Positions 47,765 through 57,434 of a stretch of DNA of 64,000 bases are shown in pieces. The notes below the pieces were generated by a model. It was not told the origin of the DNA. It saw nothing but the letters and a program-made list of their open reading frames with translations, and ran no database searches. Origin of the DNA: Jatrophihabitans sp. (lineage in GTDB: Bacteria > Actinomycetota > Actinomycetes > Mycobacteriales > Jatrophihabitantaceae); assembly GCA_036399055.1 (NCBI GenBank), contig DASWNX010000018.1, positions 1-64,000 on the forward strand, written 5' to 3'. How positions within the stretch are numbered: position 1 is the first letter of the stretch; each line of letters opens with the position of its first letter. Both the position numbers and the translations under genes were made by a program.

Positions 47765-49669
47765 TTAGCCCGGTGAGAGCACCCGGTCGGTCAGGGCGGC
47801 GCGTAGCAGGCCGGCGATGATGCCCGGCCCGTCCTGGGTCAACACCGACTCGGCGTGGAACTGCACGGAGGCGAAGCCGTGCCCGCGCAGGGCATGCACC
47901 TCACCTGTCTCGACCTCACGGCTGATCTCGATCAGCCCGAGGCTGGGATGGTCGAGTTTGTCCTCGCTGCTCAGGGCCGCGAACGCGTTGTAGAAACCGA
48001 CTCGTTCCGGCGTGCCGAAAAGGTCGATGCTCAGTTGCAGCCCCTGGTTGGGAACCGCTCGGCGGACCAGGCTGAGACCCAGCTGCATGCTCAGCACCTG
48101 GTGGCTCAGGCACACCGCCAGCAGCGGCCGCCGGTCCTGGATCAGCCGGCGCATGGCAGCGTGCATATGGGCGATCTTGGGATCGTTGAGGTCTCGGGGG
48201 TCTCCGGGGCCCGGACCCATCACGACCAGGTCATAGCCCTCGAAGTCATAGGGCTGATCGAACCTGCGCACCGTGACGTCCAGGCCCATCGCGCACAGCT
48301 GGTTGTCGAGCATCGAGGTGAACGTGTCCTCGGCGTCGACTACCAGCACCCGGCGGCCGGCGAGCTCAGGATCGGCCGTCGCGCGCCCGGTCTCGCTGGT
48401 GCGCCAGAACTTGGCGATGAGCGAGTTCCGCTCTGCCAGCGCGGTCTGGACCCGGGGGTCGGCGCCGAAGCGGGCGGCGGTGTTGGCCTGCAGCGCCGTG
48501 ATGAGGCTGGCAGCCTTGGCCCGGGTCTCGAGCACCTCGTCCTCGGGCCGGGAGTGCCGGACCAGAGTGGCGCCGACCCCGACTCGCAACCGCCCGGTCG
48601 AGTCGATCTCCGCGCTGCGTATGAGGATGGCCGAGTCCAGCGTGGCCTCTCCTTGCTCGTCGCGGCCGATGAGGGCGATAGCGCCGCTGTAGTAGCCGCG
48701 GCCTTCGGGCTCGTAGCGGCTGATGACCCGGCATGCGCTCTCCAACGGGCCACCGGTCACCGTGGGCGCGAACATCGTCTCGCGCAGGACGTCGCGTGGG
48801 TCGAGGACGCTATGGCCCTCGATGAAATACTCGGTGTGGGCCAGCTGCGCCATCTCCCGCAGGTAGGGCCCGACCACCCGGCCGCCACCGGAGCAGATCT
48901 GAGCCATCATCTTGAGTTCCTCGTCGACGACCATGTACAGCTCGTCGGTCTCCTTGGCGTCGGTGAGGAACTTCAGGACGCCGTCCAGGGTCGCCCCTGA
49001 TGCCGGGTAGCGGTACGTGCCGCTGATCGGATTCATCATGGCGGTCCCGCCGCGCATGCTCACGTGCCGCTCCGGCGTCGCGCCGACAAAGGTGCGCCCG
49101 CCGGCATGGACGATGAATGTCCAGTAGGCGCCGGACTCCCGCGCCAGCAGCCGCGAGAACAGAACCAGCGCGCTCTGCGGCGTGTACTCGCTGATGTCGG
49201 CCACGAAGGACCGCTTGATGACGAAGTTGGCGCCCACGCCCTCGCCGATCTCGTTGACCAGGACCCGACGCACCGTCTCGGCGTAGGTGGCGTCGTCGAT
49301 GTCGAATCCTGCGACGGTGAGGCTGATCGGGGCGTCGTCGATCCGATCGGTCAGCTGCCCGCGGGTCACGGTCGCCTGGCTGGTGACCGTCATCGCGATC
49401 AGCGGCGCTCCGTCGTCGACGCAGCTGTATCCGCGTTCGGCTATCTGGCGGTACGGGATGACCGCGAGCACCTCGTGCCGGGGCCCGGTCAGGCTGTCAT
49501 GTGCCGGCCGGGGAAGCTCGGCTAGCGATCCGGGCAGGCTCACATCACCGAGCAGGACGGTGAGGGTGTTCCTGCCGGTGGCCTCGGGACGAAAGAGAAC
49601 GGCGAACGGCGGGGGGTCGGGGCAGAAGATCTGATCCAGCACCTCGCTGCCCACAGAGACAACACTCAT
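47765..49669 (-). CDS. phzE: PhzE-type ADIC synthase
   Basis: 634 residues, close to PhzE length. The N-terminal chorismate-binding domain ([48 protein letters not shown]) is fused to a glutamine amidotransferase ([15 protein letters not shown], nucleophile Cys520; [14 protein letters not shown]). It converts chorismate and glutamine to 2-amino-2-deoxyisochorismate. ATG 49669 overlaps the PhzD stop (ATGA). Gene order with PhzD and a DAHP synthase supports PhzE rather than TrpE/TrpG. Confidence 0.92.
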   Translation of the reverse strand: MSVVSVGSEVLDQIFCPDPPPFAVLFRPEATGRNTLTVLLGDVSLPGSLAELPRPAHDSLTGPRHEVLAVIPYRQIAERGYSCVDDGAPLIAMTVTSQATVTRGQLTDRIDDAPISLTVAGFDIDDATYAETVRRVLVNEIGEGVGANFVIKRSFVADISEYTPQSALVLFSRLLARESGAYWTFIVHAGGRTFVGATPERHVSMRGGTAMMNPISGTYRYPASGATLDGVLKFLTDAKETDELYMVVDEELKMMAQICSGGGRVVGPYLREMAQLAHTEYFIEGHSVLDPRDVLRETMFAPTVTGGPLESACRVISRYEPEGRGYYSGAIALIGRDEQGEATLDSAILIRSAEIDSTGRLRVGVGATLVRHSRPEDEVLETRAKAASLITALQANTAARFGADPRVQTALAERNSLIAKFWRTSETGRATADPELAGRRVLVVDAEDTFTSMLDNQLCAMGLDVTVRRFDQPYDFEGYDLVVMGPGPGDPRDLNDPKIAHMHAAMRRLIQDRRPLLAVCLSHQVLSMQLGLSLVRRAVPNQGLQLSIDLFGTPERVGFYNAFAALSSEDKLDHPSLGLIEISREVETGEVHALRGHGFASVQFHAESVLTQDGPGIIAGLLRAALTDRVLSPG

Positions 49670-50289
49670 GCGAAAATCTCTTTCGAGCTCAGCACCACGG
49701 CGCACGTGCTGGCCGCGTACTCCAGCGCCAGCAGATGGTGCCGCTCGCTGAAGTCGGCCACCGCGTCGGCGACCAGGAAGGTCTCGATGTCATGGCTGTA
49801 GGCGTCGACGGCGGTCATCAGCACTCCGATATGGGCATAGACCCCGCAGAGGATCAGCTGATCACGGCCGTGCTGGCGCATCGTGCTCAGCAGGTCGGAG
49901 CGGTGGAACGCGCTGTAGCGCCACTTGGTGAAGCTCCAGTCATCCTCTCCGGGAGCGAGCGGTTCGACGACCTTGCGGTCGGTTTCGGACGCCCGCATGC
50001 CCTTGCCCCAGAAGGCGTTGAGCAGCCCGCGCTGCTCCGGGGACATGTCACCAGGCTGCGCGGTGTAGCCGACCGGCACGCCCAGCGCAGCGCACTGCTG
50101 GCGCACCTGCGCCGCGTTGGACACCAGTTCACCCCGCAGCTGCTCGGGAAGAGGGCGCAGGAAGAAGCGCTGCATGTCATGCAGCAGCAACACCGACCGG
50201 TCGGGGTCTGGCACCCACGTGGCGATGTTGGTGGGCAACTTGTCGACTGTCGGTTGGAAGTAGTTAGCGATGGTCGGGATTCCGGCCAT
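49666..50289 (-). CDS. phzD: PhzD-type isochorismatase
   Basis: 207 residues, same length as PhzD. Hydrolyses ADIC to trans-2,3-dihydro-3-hydroxyanthranilate (DHHA) and pyruvate. Motifs match PhzD closely: [20 protein letters not shown] with Asp38, [16 protein letters not shown] with Lys122, and [22 protein letters not shown] precedes the ATG. No phzF-like isomerase is visible in the window, so DHHA is probably not used for phenazine. Confidence 0.95.
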   Translation of the reverse strand: MAGIPTIANYFQPTVDKLPTNIATWVPDPDRSVLLLHDMQRFFLRPLPEQLRGELVSNAAQVRQQCAALGVPVGYTAQPGDMSPEQRGLLNAFWGKGMRASETDRKVVEPLAPGEDDWSFTKWRYSAFHRSDLLSTMRQHGRDQLILCGVYAHIGVLMTAVDAYSHDIETFLVADAVADFSERHHLLALEYAASTCAVVLSSKEIFA

Positions 50290-50328
50290 AAGGTCCTCTT
50301 TTCGCCGCGCGTGGCTTGAATGGGGCGG

Positions 50329-51108
50329 TCACACGCCGAGAGTGGCGCCGCCGTCGACTGTGAGTTCGTGCATGGTGATATGGCCGGCACGGTCGGACAG
50401 CAGGAACGCCACCGCGTCGGCGATGTCGGACGGGCGGGCCAGCTTGCGCAGCGGAATGCCCACCTTGTAAGCGTCGAGGTTGCCCTCCAGGGTCGCCTTC
50501 GGTCCGTTCTCGTCGTGCCACATCGACTGCAGCATGGGGGTGTCGGTAGACCCCGGCGCCACGAGATTGCAGCGGATTCCATACTGGGCCACCTCAAGGC
50601 CGAGGCTTTTGGTGAACATGGTGGCCGCTGCCTTGGAAGCGCAGTAGGCCGACATCTCCATCCTCGCGACACTGGCGGCGTTGGACGCGACGGTGACGAT
50701 CGCCCCGCTCCGTCGCGGGATCATCCGGTTGACCACCGCCCGGCACATCAGGAAGACGCCGGTGGCGTTGACCGCGAAGGTGTCATGCCAGTCGGTGTCG
50801 CTGAGGGAGCGCGCCGGTCCCATCCGAAGCACGCCCGCGGCGTTGACGAGATAGTCCAGCGGGCCCAGGCGGTTCTCGATCTCCTCGACCGCGGCCTGCA
50901 CCTGCGCGGAGCTGGTCACGTCCGCGGGAAACGCCTCGGCCCGGATGCCGTCGGCCGACATCTTGGCGACGACGGCCTCCAGCCGATCGCGGTCCCGGTC
51001 CACCGCGGCGACGGTCACACCGGCCTGGCCGAGTGCCCACGCCACGGCTTCACCGATCCCGCTGGCTGCGCCGGTCACGACCGCTGTCTTGTTGTCCATG
51101 CTTTCCAT
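50329..51108 (-). CDS. EntA/DhbA-like dehydrogenase, predicted DHHA to 3-hydroxyanthranilate
   Basis: 259 residues. Classical SDR very similar to EntA: AAVVTGAASGIGEAV-like motif, LVNAAGVLRMGPARSL, VTVASNAASVARMEMSAY, SAYCASKAA (Tyr-Lys), APGSTDTPM and VDGGATLGV. EntA oxidises dihydrodihydroxybenzoate; in this operon the likely substrate is DHHA, giving 3-hydroxyanthranilate. Start ATG 51108, with ATG 51099 as alternative. It sits between the DAHP synthase and phzD genes. Confidence 0.88.
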   Translation of the reverse strand: MESMDNKTAVVTGAASGIGEAVAWALGQAGVTVAAVDRDRDRLEAVVAKMSADGIRAEAFPADVTSSAQVQAAVEEIENRLGPLDYLVNAAGVLRMGPARSLSDTDWHDTFAVNATGVFLMCRAVVNRMIPRRSGAIVTVASNAASVARMEMSAYCASKAAATMFTKSLGLEVAQYGIRCNLVAPGSTDTPMLQSMWHDENGPKATLEGNLDAYKVGIPLRKLARPSDIADAVAFLLSDRAGHITMHELTVDGGATLGV

Positions 51109-51135
51109 CGCTCCGCCTTGCCTAATATGCCGCCG

Positions 51136-52455
51136 CTACCGGTGTGCTGGCGCCAACCGGGTTGCCGCCGGAGCCAGCCGGGCCTGGCCGGCCATCCGGC
51201 GCCCGGATCCCGCCGTCTGCAGCTCGGGGTCGGCCGGCTCGCCGGTCGCGAACTCGGCTTCGACACAGGCGGTGAGCTCGGACTCGGACTGCCATGCCGA
51301 GGCGACCAGCAGAGCCTGTTCCGCTGTCAGCCGCGGATCGCAGAATGAGGTGTAGTTGTAGGGGACTTCGTGCACCGCGGCCTCGTTCGCCACGCACTCG
51401 CTGACGTTGTTGGGAGTGGTCTCCAGATGCAGCCCACCCGGTGTGCCGCCGCTGGCGCGAACCGCGATCTGGAAGTCGCGAACCTCGCGAATGATCGACT
51501 CCAGGTAGCGGGTCTTGAGTCCGCATGGCGCCCTGACCGTGTTGGCGTGCATCGGGTCACTGAGCCAGATGACCGGATGGCCGGCGGCTCGGACAGCTCT
51601 GATCAGAGGTGGCAGCAAGGTGCTGACGGAGTTCGCGCCCATCCGGGCGATGAGGGTCAGCCGGCCCGGAACCCGGTCCGGGTCCAATCGCTGGCACAGG
51701 GCCAGCAGGTCCTCGGCCGTCATGCGTGGTCCGACCTTGCAGGCGACCGGGTTGACCAGCCTTGCCAGCAGCGCGACGTGGGCGCCGTCCAACTGCCGGG
51801 TGCGGTCGCCGATCCAGGGCCAGTGCGTCGAGGTCAGCAGCAGCTTGCCGTCCTCGGCAGGCCGCAGCATCGGAACCTCGTAGTCGAGCAGCAGGGCCTC
51901 GTGGCTGGTCCAGATCGGGCCTTGGGACACCGGGGGCGCCGCCGCGTCGCGCCAACCCAGGTGATCCATGACCTGGCTGGCGGCGGAGTGCCCGGACAGC
52001 ATGTGCTGAGGATCGGGCCGTCGGGCCTCGAGAGTGGGCATCGGCCGGTTGACCAGGTGGCCTCGGTAGGGCGGCAACACCAGGCCGCCGACCTCTTCGG
52101 TGTTCATCGAGCGCGGCTTGCAGAACTGCCCGCCTATCCGGCCGACCCGCAGGACCGGGCGATGGGTGGTGAGGGTCATCGTGGCGGCGAGCAGGTCGAG
52201 CAGGGCCGCCTTGCGCAGCACGCTGGTCCGGTCGCACTCCTCGGGGTCCTCGGCGCAGTCGCCGCTCTGCACGACGTGGGCGCGCCCGTCAGCGACCCGA
52301 GCCAGGAGCGCACGCAGGGCAGCCACGTCCTCGGCACGCACCAGCGGCTGCTTGCCCGACAGCTGCTCGCGGACCCGCAACACCTGCGGGAGGTCCTCCC
52401 ACTGGGGTTGCTGCGCCGCGGGTGCTGACCCCGCGTCGAACAGGGCGCTGTCCAC
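51136..52455 (-). CDS. Class II DAHP synthase (PhzC-like)
   Basis: 439 residues. Plant-type DAHP synthase: VQSGDCAEDPEECD, VGRIGGQFCKPRS, GLVLPPYRGHLVNRP, LLTSTHWPWIGDRTRQLDGAH, WLSDPMHANTV and HLETTPNNVSECVANEAAV. Starts the shikimate pathway from PEP and erythrose 4-phosphate, boosting chorismate for this cluster. GTG 52455 follows GGAGGCTAA. First gene of the minus-strand operon, divergent from the FabH-like gene. Confidence 0.93.
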   Translation of the reverse strand: MDSALFDAGSAPAAQQPQWEDLPQVLRVREQLSGKQPLVRAEDVAALRALLARVADGRAHVVQSGDCAEDPEECDRTSVLRKAALLDLLAATMTLTTHRPVLRVGRIGGQFCKPRSMNTEEVGGLVLPPYRGHLVNRPMPTLEARRPDPQHMLSGHSAASQVMDHLGWRDAAAPPVSQGPIWTSHEALLLDYEVPMLRPAEDGKLLLTSTHWPWIGDRTRQLDGAHVALLARLVNPVACKVGPRMTAEDLLALCQRLDPDRVPGRLTLIARMGANSVSTLLPPLIRAVRAAGHPVIWLSDPMHANTVRAPCGLKTRYLESIIREVRDFQIAVRASGGTPGGLHLETTPNNVSECVANEAAVHEVPYNYTSFCDPRLTAEQALLVASAWQSESELTACVEAEFATGEPADPELQTAGSGRRMAGQARLAPAATRLAPAHR

Positions 52456-52997
52456 TTAGCCTCCAAATAGCTAGGGACCAACGGTCGGCTGCCGATCCGA
52501 GGCGGAGGGCAGCCGAACACGAGACAGGGTGGTTCCTCGCGTTGTCGTTAGGAAAGTGAAAATCACGTGCTCGGAGAGCGCGTCAATGAGCCCTGACCAT
52601 AAACACGAGCGGTTGAGGGATACAACAATTCACCCCCAAATATCGCAAGTTCTTTCGGCGCATCGGGTGGGGTACCCAATAGGGGCGCCTGGTGGCGCAT
52701 TATTCGGCCACCCCGTCGGGTGGTGGAGATAGAGCACTCTGATTGCCCTTCAGGTAGCAGTCATCCGCGCCGACCATGGTTGTCGTCCGGTCCGGCTGGC
52801 CGGATTTGTCCCAGCAGGGGCAATCGGGTGACAACTCGCCCGTCGCGGCCGCACCGTCTCGATCGCCTTCCGGCGAGCCGGGACCGCCAGCCATACGAGG
52901 ACAGGCTCGCTCGTGTTCGGAGTCCCGCGATCTCGGCTTAGTCGCCGATTCCAGGCCGAGAGCCACCGTTTACGACTGCTACGAGGAGCTCTTCACC
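52456..52997. promoter_or_regulatory. Divergent regulatory region between phzC-like and fabH-like genes
   Basis: 542 bases without a credible gene. An AT-richer patch at about 52545-52665 holds possible minus-strand promoter elements (TTGACG and TTGCGA), none convincing. Inverted repeat GGTGGC/GCCACC with a 10-base loop at 52691-52712. Probably the main control point of the cluster. Confidence 0.5.
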
Positions 52998-54038
52998 ATG
53001 CAAGACATGACACAGGGCATGAGCTACGGAGTCGGGATCACCGCCATCGGAGGCCGGATTCCCGAGCTCGTAGTGACCAATGCCGACCTCGAGAACCGAC
53101 TGCAGACGACCGACGCCTGGATCAACGAGAACATCGGCATTCAGACCCGGCACTGGTCCGCGCCTGAAGAGGGGACCTCAGACCTCGGCGCCGCGGCGCT
53201 GGTCGACGCCTGCCAGCGAGCCGGCGTGGACCTTGACTCGATCGACCTGGTGATCTGCGGGACGTACACGCCCGACCACATGATTCCGGCCGCGGCGGTC
53301 GCCATCATGCGCAAGGTGGGCATGCGCGACGTGCCCGGCTTCGACGTCAACAGCGGTGGCTGCCCCGGCGGCGTCTTCGCGCTGGACGTCGGGGCCAAGT
53401 TCGTCGCCTCCGGACAGTACCGGCGGGTGGCCGTGGTGCTCTCCGACGTGACCACCAAGCTCTTTGACCCCGAGGACCGCACGGTCGGGGTCATCTTCGG
53501 TGACGCGGCGGCCTGCTACCTGCTCGAGCCCACCCGGCCCGGGGTGGGGCTGTCCTCGGCCCTCATGCGCAGTGACCCCACCACGTACGAGACTGCCTTT
53601 GTCAAAAGGGAAAAGCGCAGCTGGCCGGACGGCAACCCGAAGCAGACGCACTTCGGCGACAACTTCTGCTACATGCACGGCCGCTCGGTTCGGGACTACG
53701 CGCTCGACCGCATCCCCGACTTCGTCGAGGAGCTGGTGAAGAACAGCGGGCTGGTGATGGACCAGATCGACCTGGTGATCTTCCACCAGGCCAACTACCA
53801 CCTGATTCACACGCTCATGGAGCGGATCGGGTTGCCGGCGGAGAAGACGCACACGACGGTGCAGCGACTGGGCAACACCTCGGGCTCGGGAGTCCCCCTG
53901 GCGCTGCGTGAGGCCCTGGACGAGGGTCGGGTGAAGCCCGGTGACGTGGTGGCCCTGGTCGCCTTCGGCGCCGGCATGAGCCACGGCGGCACGATCATCC
54001 GGTGGCCTGAGGCCGAGGATTACGTCCGGCCCTGGTGA
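52998..54038 (+). CDS. FabH-like ketosynthase III
   Basis: 346 residues. 3-oxoacyl-ACP synthase III fold with full triad: Cys122 (DVNSGGCPGGVFAL), His263 (LVIFHQANYH) and Asn293 (RLGNTSGSGVPLAL). It could condense an acyl- or aryl-CoA with a malonyl unit, like PqsD with anthraniloyl-CoA. ATG 52998 with GAGGAG ten bases before. It heads a trio with a crotonase and an SDR, suggesting two-carbon elongation and beta-processing of an aryl acid. Confidence 0.9.
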   Translation: MQDMTQGMSYGVGITAIGGRIPELVVTNADLENRLQTTDAWINENIGIQTRHWSAPEEGTSDLGAAALVDACQRAGVDLDSIDLVICGTYTPDHMIPAAAVAIMRKVGMRDVPGFDVNSGGCPGGVFALDVGAKFVASGQYRRVAVVLSDVTTKLFDPEDRTVGVIFGDAAACYLLEPTRPGVGLSSALMRSDPTTYETAFVKREKRSWPDGNPKQTHFGDNFCYMHGRSVRDYALDRIPDFVEELVKNSGLVMDQIDLVIFHQANYHLIHTLMERIGLPAEKTHTTVQRLGNTSGSGVPLALREALDEGRVKPGDVVALVAFGAGMSHGGTIIRWPEAEDYVRPW

Positions 54039-54090
54039 GCCCGCTGTCCCGGACGACAGCAGCCACCAACCGCTTCGGGAGGAGCCGCGC

Positions 54091-55068
54091 ATGACCGCAG
54101 CCGACGCCGCCACCGCGGCCGCGCTGACAGCAGCCGACACCGCGGCCGGTCACGGCGAGCGCGACAGCGACAGCGACAGCGTGGTGTTCAGTCGGCTGAG
54201 CGTGAGGTATCAAGCTGGGCTCACCCACCTCATGCTCAACCGGCCGCACCGGCGCAACGCCATCGACCTCGAGCTGGCCCGGGAGATCTTGGCCGCCACG
54301 CTGCTGGAGCGCACCGCCGCCAGCCGTTGTGTGCTGATCTCAGGCGCCGGCGACCATTTCTGCGTGGGCGGGGACCTCAAGAGCTTTCTGGGGCAGCCGG
54401 ACCTGCCGGAGCACCTCGGCGCCGTCACCGGCTACCTGCATGCGGCGATGGCGCGGCTGGCGGCGATGCCGGCGCCGCTGGTCGTGGCGGCCCAGGGCCA
54501 CGTGGCGGGCGCCGGCCTGGGGCTGGCCTGCCTGGGCGATGTGACGGTGACCGAGTCGGGCAGCACGTTCCGCTCGGCCTACGCGGCAATCGGACTTTCC
54601 CCTGACGCGGCGACGAGTTACCGGCTGCCTCGGTTGCTGGGCCTGCGCCGCGCGCAGCGGATGACCCTGGCCGGTTACGTGCTGCCGGCCGAGGAGGCGG
54701 TGGACTGGGGGCTGTGCACCGAGTCCGGGCCGCCCGGCTCGGCTCTGAGCCGGGCCCGGGCGATCGCCGAGCAACTGGCTCAAGGCCCGACCCAGGCATA
54801 CGGTGAGACCAACCGGCTGCTGGCCGAGTCCTCGCGGCGCTCGCTCGCCGAGCAGCTGGAGGACGAGTCGCTGACCCTCAGCAGGGTCGCCAGGACCCCC
54901 GACGCCGCCGAAGGCATCGCGGCGTTCCTCGCGCGCCGGACGCCTGGCTTCACAGGTGCGGCGTCCCGGCCGGTCTCCGACGACGCCGCCTGCCGCGGAC
55001 GGCCGGTGTCCTTGCCCAGACCGCCCGTGAGCGGGCAAGAGCAGCCGATGAGCGGGCAGGAAAGGTAG
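54091..55068 (+). CDS. Crotonase (enoyl-CoA hydratase/isomerase)
   Basis: 325 residues. Core LTHLMLNRPHRRNAIDLEL, AGDHFCVGGDLKSFL (oxyanion) and GHVAGAGLGLACLGDV are crotonase-like. The GLSPDAATSYRLPRLLG segment, with Asp where hydratases often carry the catalytic Glu region, resembles PaaG-like isomerases. N- and C-terminal low-complexity extensions (residues 1-35; the tail repeats SGQE). GGAGGAGCC precedes the ATG. Confidence 0.85.
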   Translation: MTAADAATAAALTAADTAAGHGERDSDSDSVVFSRLSVRYQAGLTHLMLNRPHRRNAIDLELAREILAATLLERTAASRCVLISGAGDHFCVGGDLKSFLGQPDLPEHLGAVTGYLHAAMARLAAMPAPLVVAAQGHVAGAGLGLACLGDVTVTESGSTFRSAYAAIGLSPDAATSYRLPRLLGLRRAQRMTLAGYVLPAEEAVDWGLCTESGPPGSALSRARAIAEQLAQGPTQAYGETNRLLAESSRRSLAEQLEDESLTLSRVARTPDAAEGIAAFLARRTPGFTGAASRPVSDDAACRGRPVSLPRPPVSGQEQPMSGQER

Positions 55069-55076
55069 CGGACAGC

Positions 55077-55847
55077 ATGGACATCGTGGGCAACGTCGCA
55101 CTCATCGCCGGTGGCACCTCCGGTCTCGGGCTGGCAGTGGCCCGGCGGCTGCTTGACGCCGGGGGGCAGGTGGTGCTGATGGGCCGCTCGGCCGAGCGGG
55201 CCGAGAAGGCTCAGGCCGAGCTGGGCCGCGACGTCTGTTTCGTGGCCGGCGATGTGAGCGAGTCGGCGGACGTGCAGGCCGCTGTCGAGGCCGCTCAGCG
55301 GCTGGGCCGGCTGGGCATCGCGGTCACCTGCGCCGGAGTCGCCAGGACCGGAAGCGTGCTCGGCCGCGAGCAACCCTTCGCGCTCGAGGAGTTCGACCAC
55401 ATCGTGCGCATGAACCTGATGGGCACGTTCAACGTGGTCCGGCTGGCGGCTCAGGCCATGTCGGCCAACACCCCCCAGCTCGGCGATCGGGGTGTCATCG
55501 TCTGCACGTCCTCCATCGCCGCCTACGACGGTCAACGGGGCCAGGCGGCGTATGCGGCGTCCAAGGCCGGCATCGTCGGCATGACCCTGCCGCTGGCTCG
55601 CGACCTGGCCCGGCACGCGATCCGCGTCATGACGGTGGCGCCGGGTTTGTTCGAGACCCCGATGCTGGGTGAGCTGCCCGATGAGGCGCGCGACGCGCTG
55701 GTGCGCCAGACGCCGCACCCCAGGCGATTGGGCCAAGCCGACGAGTACGCCTCGCTGGTGGCTCACATCGTGGAGAACTCGATGCTCAACGGCGAGGTCA
55801 TCCGGCTGGACGGCGCCATGCGGCTGGGTGTGTCCAGCCGGTCCTGA
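55077..55847 (+). CDS. SDR, 3-hydroxyacyl-CoA dehydrogenase type II-like
   Basis: 256 residues. IAGGTSGLGLAVARRLLDAG, VTCAGVARTGSVLG, YAASKAGIVGMTLPLARDLA and VAPGLFETPML fit the HSD10-like group that interconverts beta-keto and beta-hydroxyacyl thioesters. Only 8 bases separate it from the crotonase. With FabH it would reduce and dehydrate a beta-ketoacyl intermediate. Confidence 0.87.
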   Translation: MDIVGNVALIAGGTSGLGLAVARRLLDAGGQVVLMGRSAERAEKAQAELGRDVCFVAGDVSESADVQAAVEAAQRLGRLGIAVTCAGVARTGSVLGREQPFALEEFDHIVRMNLMGTFNVVRLAAQAMSANTPQLGDRGVIVCTSSIAAYDGQRGQAAYAASKAGIVGMTLPLARDLARHAIRVMTVAPGLFETPMLGELPDEARDALVRQTPHPRRLGQADEYASLVAHIVENSMLNGEVIRLDGAMRLGVSSRS

Positions 55848-56027
55848 GCAGAGGACCGGGAGTGGGTCGCAATTACGGAATGCGTTACACTCGCTCCGGT
55901 ATTAGCACTATATGGGCTCTCACAATGACAGGCAGACGTGTCACGGCCTGGGGCTTTGAACGCCAAAGGTGAGTCGCCATAATCCAGGTCCCCGGTCAGC
56001 TCCGGGGCGGTAATCCCGGAGGGGATC

Positions 56028-56966
56028 ATGCGAGTTCTTGTAGCGGGCGCGACCGGAGTCATCGGCAGGCAGTTGGTCCCGGTGCTCATATCGGCCGGCC
56101 ATGAGGTCGTCGCGGTGTCGCGGGGTCGTAGCCAGGCGCCGGATCAGGTCGGCGTGACTGCTGTGGTCGCCGACATCCTGGACCGCGGCGCCATCACCCG
56201 GGTGGTGCGCGAGCAAGCGCCCGACGCCATAGTCCATATCGCCACCGCCATCCCGGCCGAGATCAACCCCAAGAAGCTGGCCGCTGACTTCGAGGCCACC
56301 AATCGGCTGCGTACCGAGGGCACTCGTAACCTGATCGAGGCGGCCTCGGAGGCCGGGGTGGGCCGAGTCGTCACCGAGGGCCTGGCCTACGCCTATGACC
56401 CCAGTTCCAGCACGCCGGCCGCCGAGGGCGCTCCGCTGTGGCAGGCCCCCCCGAAGCAGTTCGCCCCGGTGCTCGAAGCTCTGCAAGAACTCGAGCGGCT
56501 CACCGCCCAAGCCAACGGCTTGGTGCTGCGGTTCGGCCACCTGTACGGTCCGGGTTCGATCTACGCCAGCGACGGCTCCTTCGTCAACCAGGTGAGGGCC
56601 GGCAAGGTTCCGCTGGTCGGCGGTGGCACCTCCACCTTCTCCTTCACCCATTCATACGACGCGGCGACTGCCATTCTGGCGGCGGTGCAGAGCCATGGAA
56701 CTGGCAGCCTGAACATCGTCGACGACGAGCCGGCGCAGATGAGCGTCTGGCTGCCGGTGCTGGCTGACATCCTCGGCGCGCGCAAGCCCAAGGGCGCGCC
56801 CGCCATGATGGCCAAGCTCGCCGTGGGCGACTGGGGCGTGGCGTTCATGACCAAGTTGCGTGGCGCGGACAACTCCAACGCCAAGCGCAGCCTTGATTGG
56901 CAGCCGAAGTACACCTCCTGGCGGACCGGTTTCGTCAGCGAGCTGCAGAACGGCAAGAACGGCTGA
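56028..56966 (+). CDS. Atypical extended SDR / epimerase-like protein
   Basis: 312 residues. Rossmann VLVAGATGVIGRQLVPVLIS and LRFGHLYGPGSIYASDG match NAD-dependent epimerases. The region that normally holds YxxxK (residue about 145-150) reads FAPVLEALQELERL, so both Tyr and Lys appear lost. GGAGGGG precedes the ATG. May be a binding or sensing protein rather than an enzyme. Followed by a strong terminator. Confidence 0.82.
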   Translation: MRVLVAGATGVIGRQLVPVLISAGHEVVAVSRGRSQAPDQVGVTAVVADILDRGAITRVVREQAPDAIVHIATAIPAEINPKKLAADFEATNRLRTEGTRNLIEAASEAGVGRVVTEGLAYAYDPSSSTPAAEGAPLWQAPPKQFAPVLEALQELERLTAQANGLVLRFGHLYGPGSIYASDGSFVNQVRAGKVPLVGGGTSTFSFTHSYDAATAILAAVQSHGTGSLNIVDDEPAQMSVWLPVLADILGARKPKGAPAMMAKLAVGDWGVAFMTKLRGADNSNAKRSLDWQPKYTSWRTGFVSELQNGKNG

Positions 56967-57047
56967 TCCGCTCGGCGCCGGGGTGGCTGCTTGGCCTCGG
57001 CGCCGGTCACGGCGGCTTGGCGCCGCCGTCGCCGTCGCGTAGTGCTC

Positions 57048-57082
57048 ACCGGTTGGCCGCTCACCAGCGGCCAACCGGTTTT
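57048..57082 (+). terminator. Rho-independent terminator
   Basis: Perfect 14-bp stem (57048-57061 with 57066-57079), CACC loop, then TTTT (57079-57082). Lies 82 bases past the epimerase-like gene. Confidence 0.88.
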
Positions 57083-57434
57083 CGTCTGTGCCGCCGAGCG
57101 CGCGGATTCTTGCGGCTGCGCGAGGTTTCCTTTGATGAGGCAGCTCCCTGCTGTTGAATAGAATTTTTGCTTGCGAGACTGCACCGTTGTGCTGCTGACG
57201 CTGTCGAGCACTGGTTGACAGAAGGCTTGCCTAATGCTTTAGGTGGGTAGTCACCACCGATTTGATATTGCTGATGTGTGGTCAGCATGGGCGCACTGTT
57301 AATGACGTGCTCCCTTACTCAAAATGTGTGACTCCTATGCCAAAAAGGCGTAGGCTGCTTTAAAATCCCAGAACTATCCGGATCCTCCTTCTCTAGACAT
57401 TGCCTCGTCCCCTCCGAGCTAAGGCTGTGATGGC
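57083..57434. other. AT-rich non-coding segment
   Basis: Visibly lower G+C (about half) than anything nearby. No gene. TTGACA near 57214 with no good -10. Continues as low-GC codon use in the first 80 codons of the transposase-like gene, a sign of separate origin. Confidence 0.6.

Noticed and set aside
47765..49669. Tryptophan-type anthranilate synthase
   Set aside because: Fused architecture, 634-residue length, CLSHQ motif and coupling to PhzD favour PhzE.
52776..52997. N-terminal extension of the FabH-like protein
   Set aside because: The extra 74 codons are not ketosynthase-like and ATG 52998 has a good GAGGAG site.
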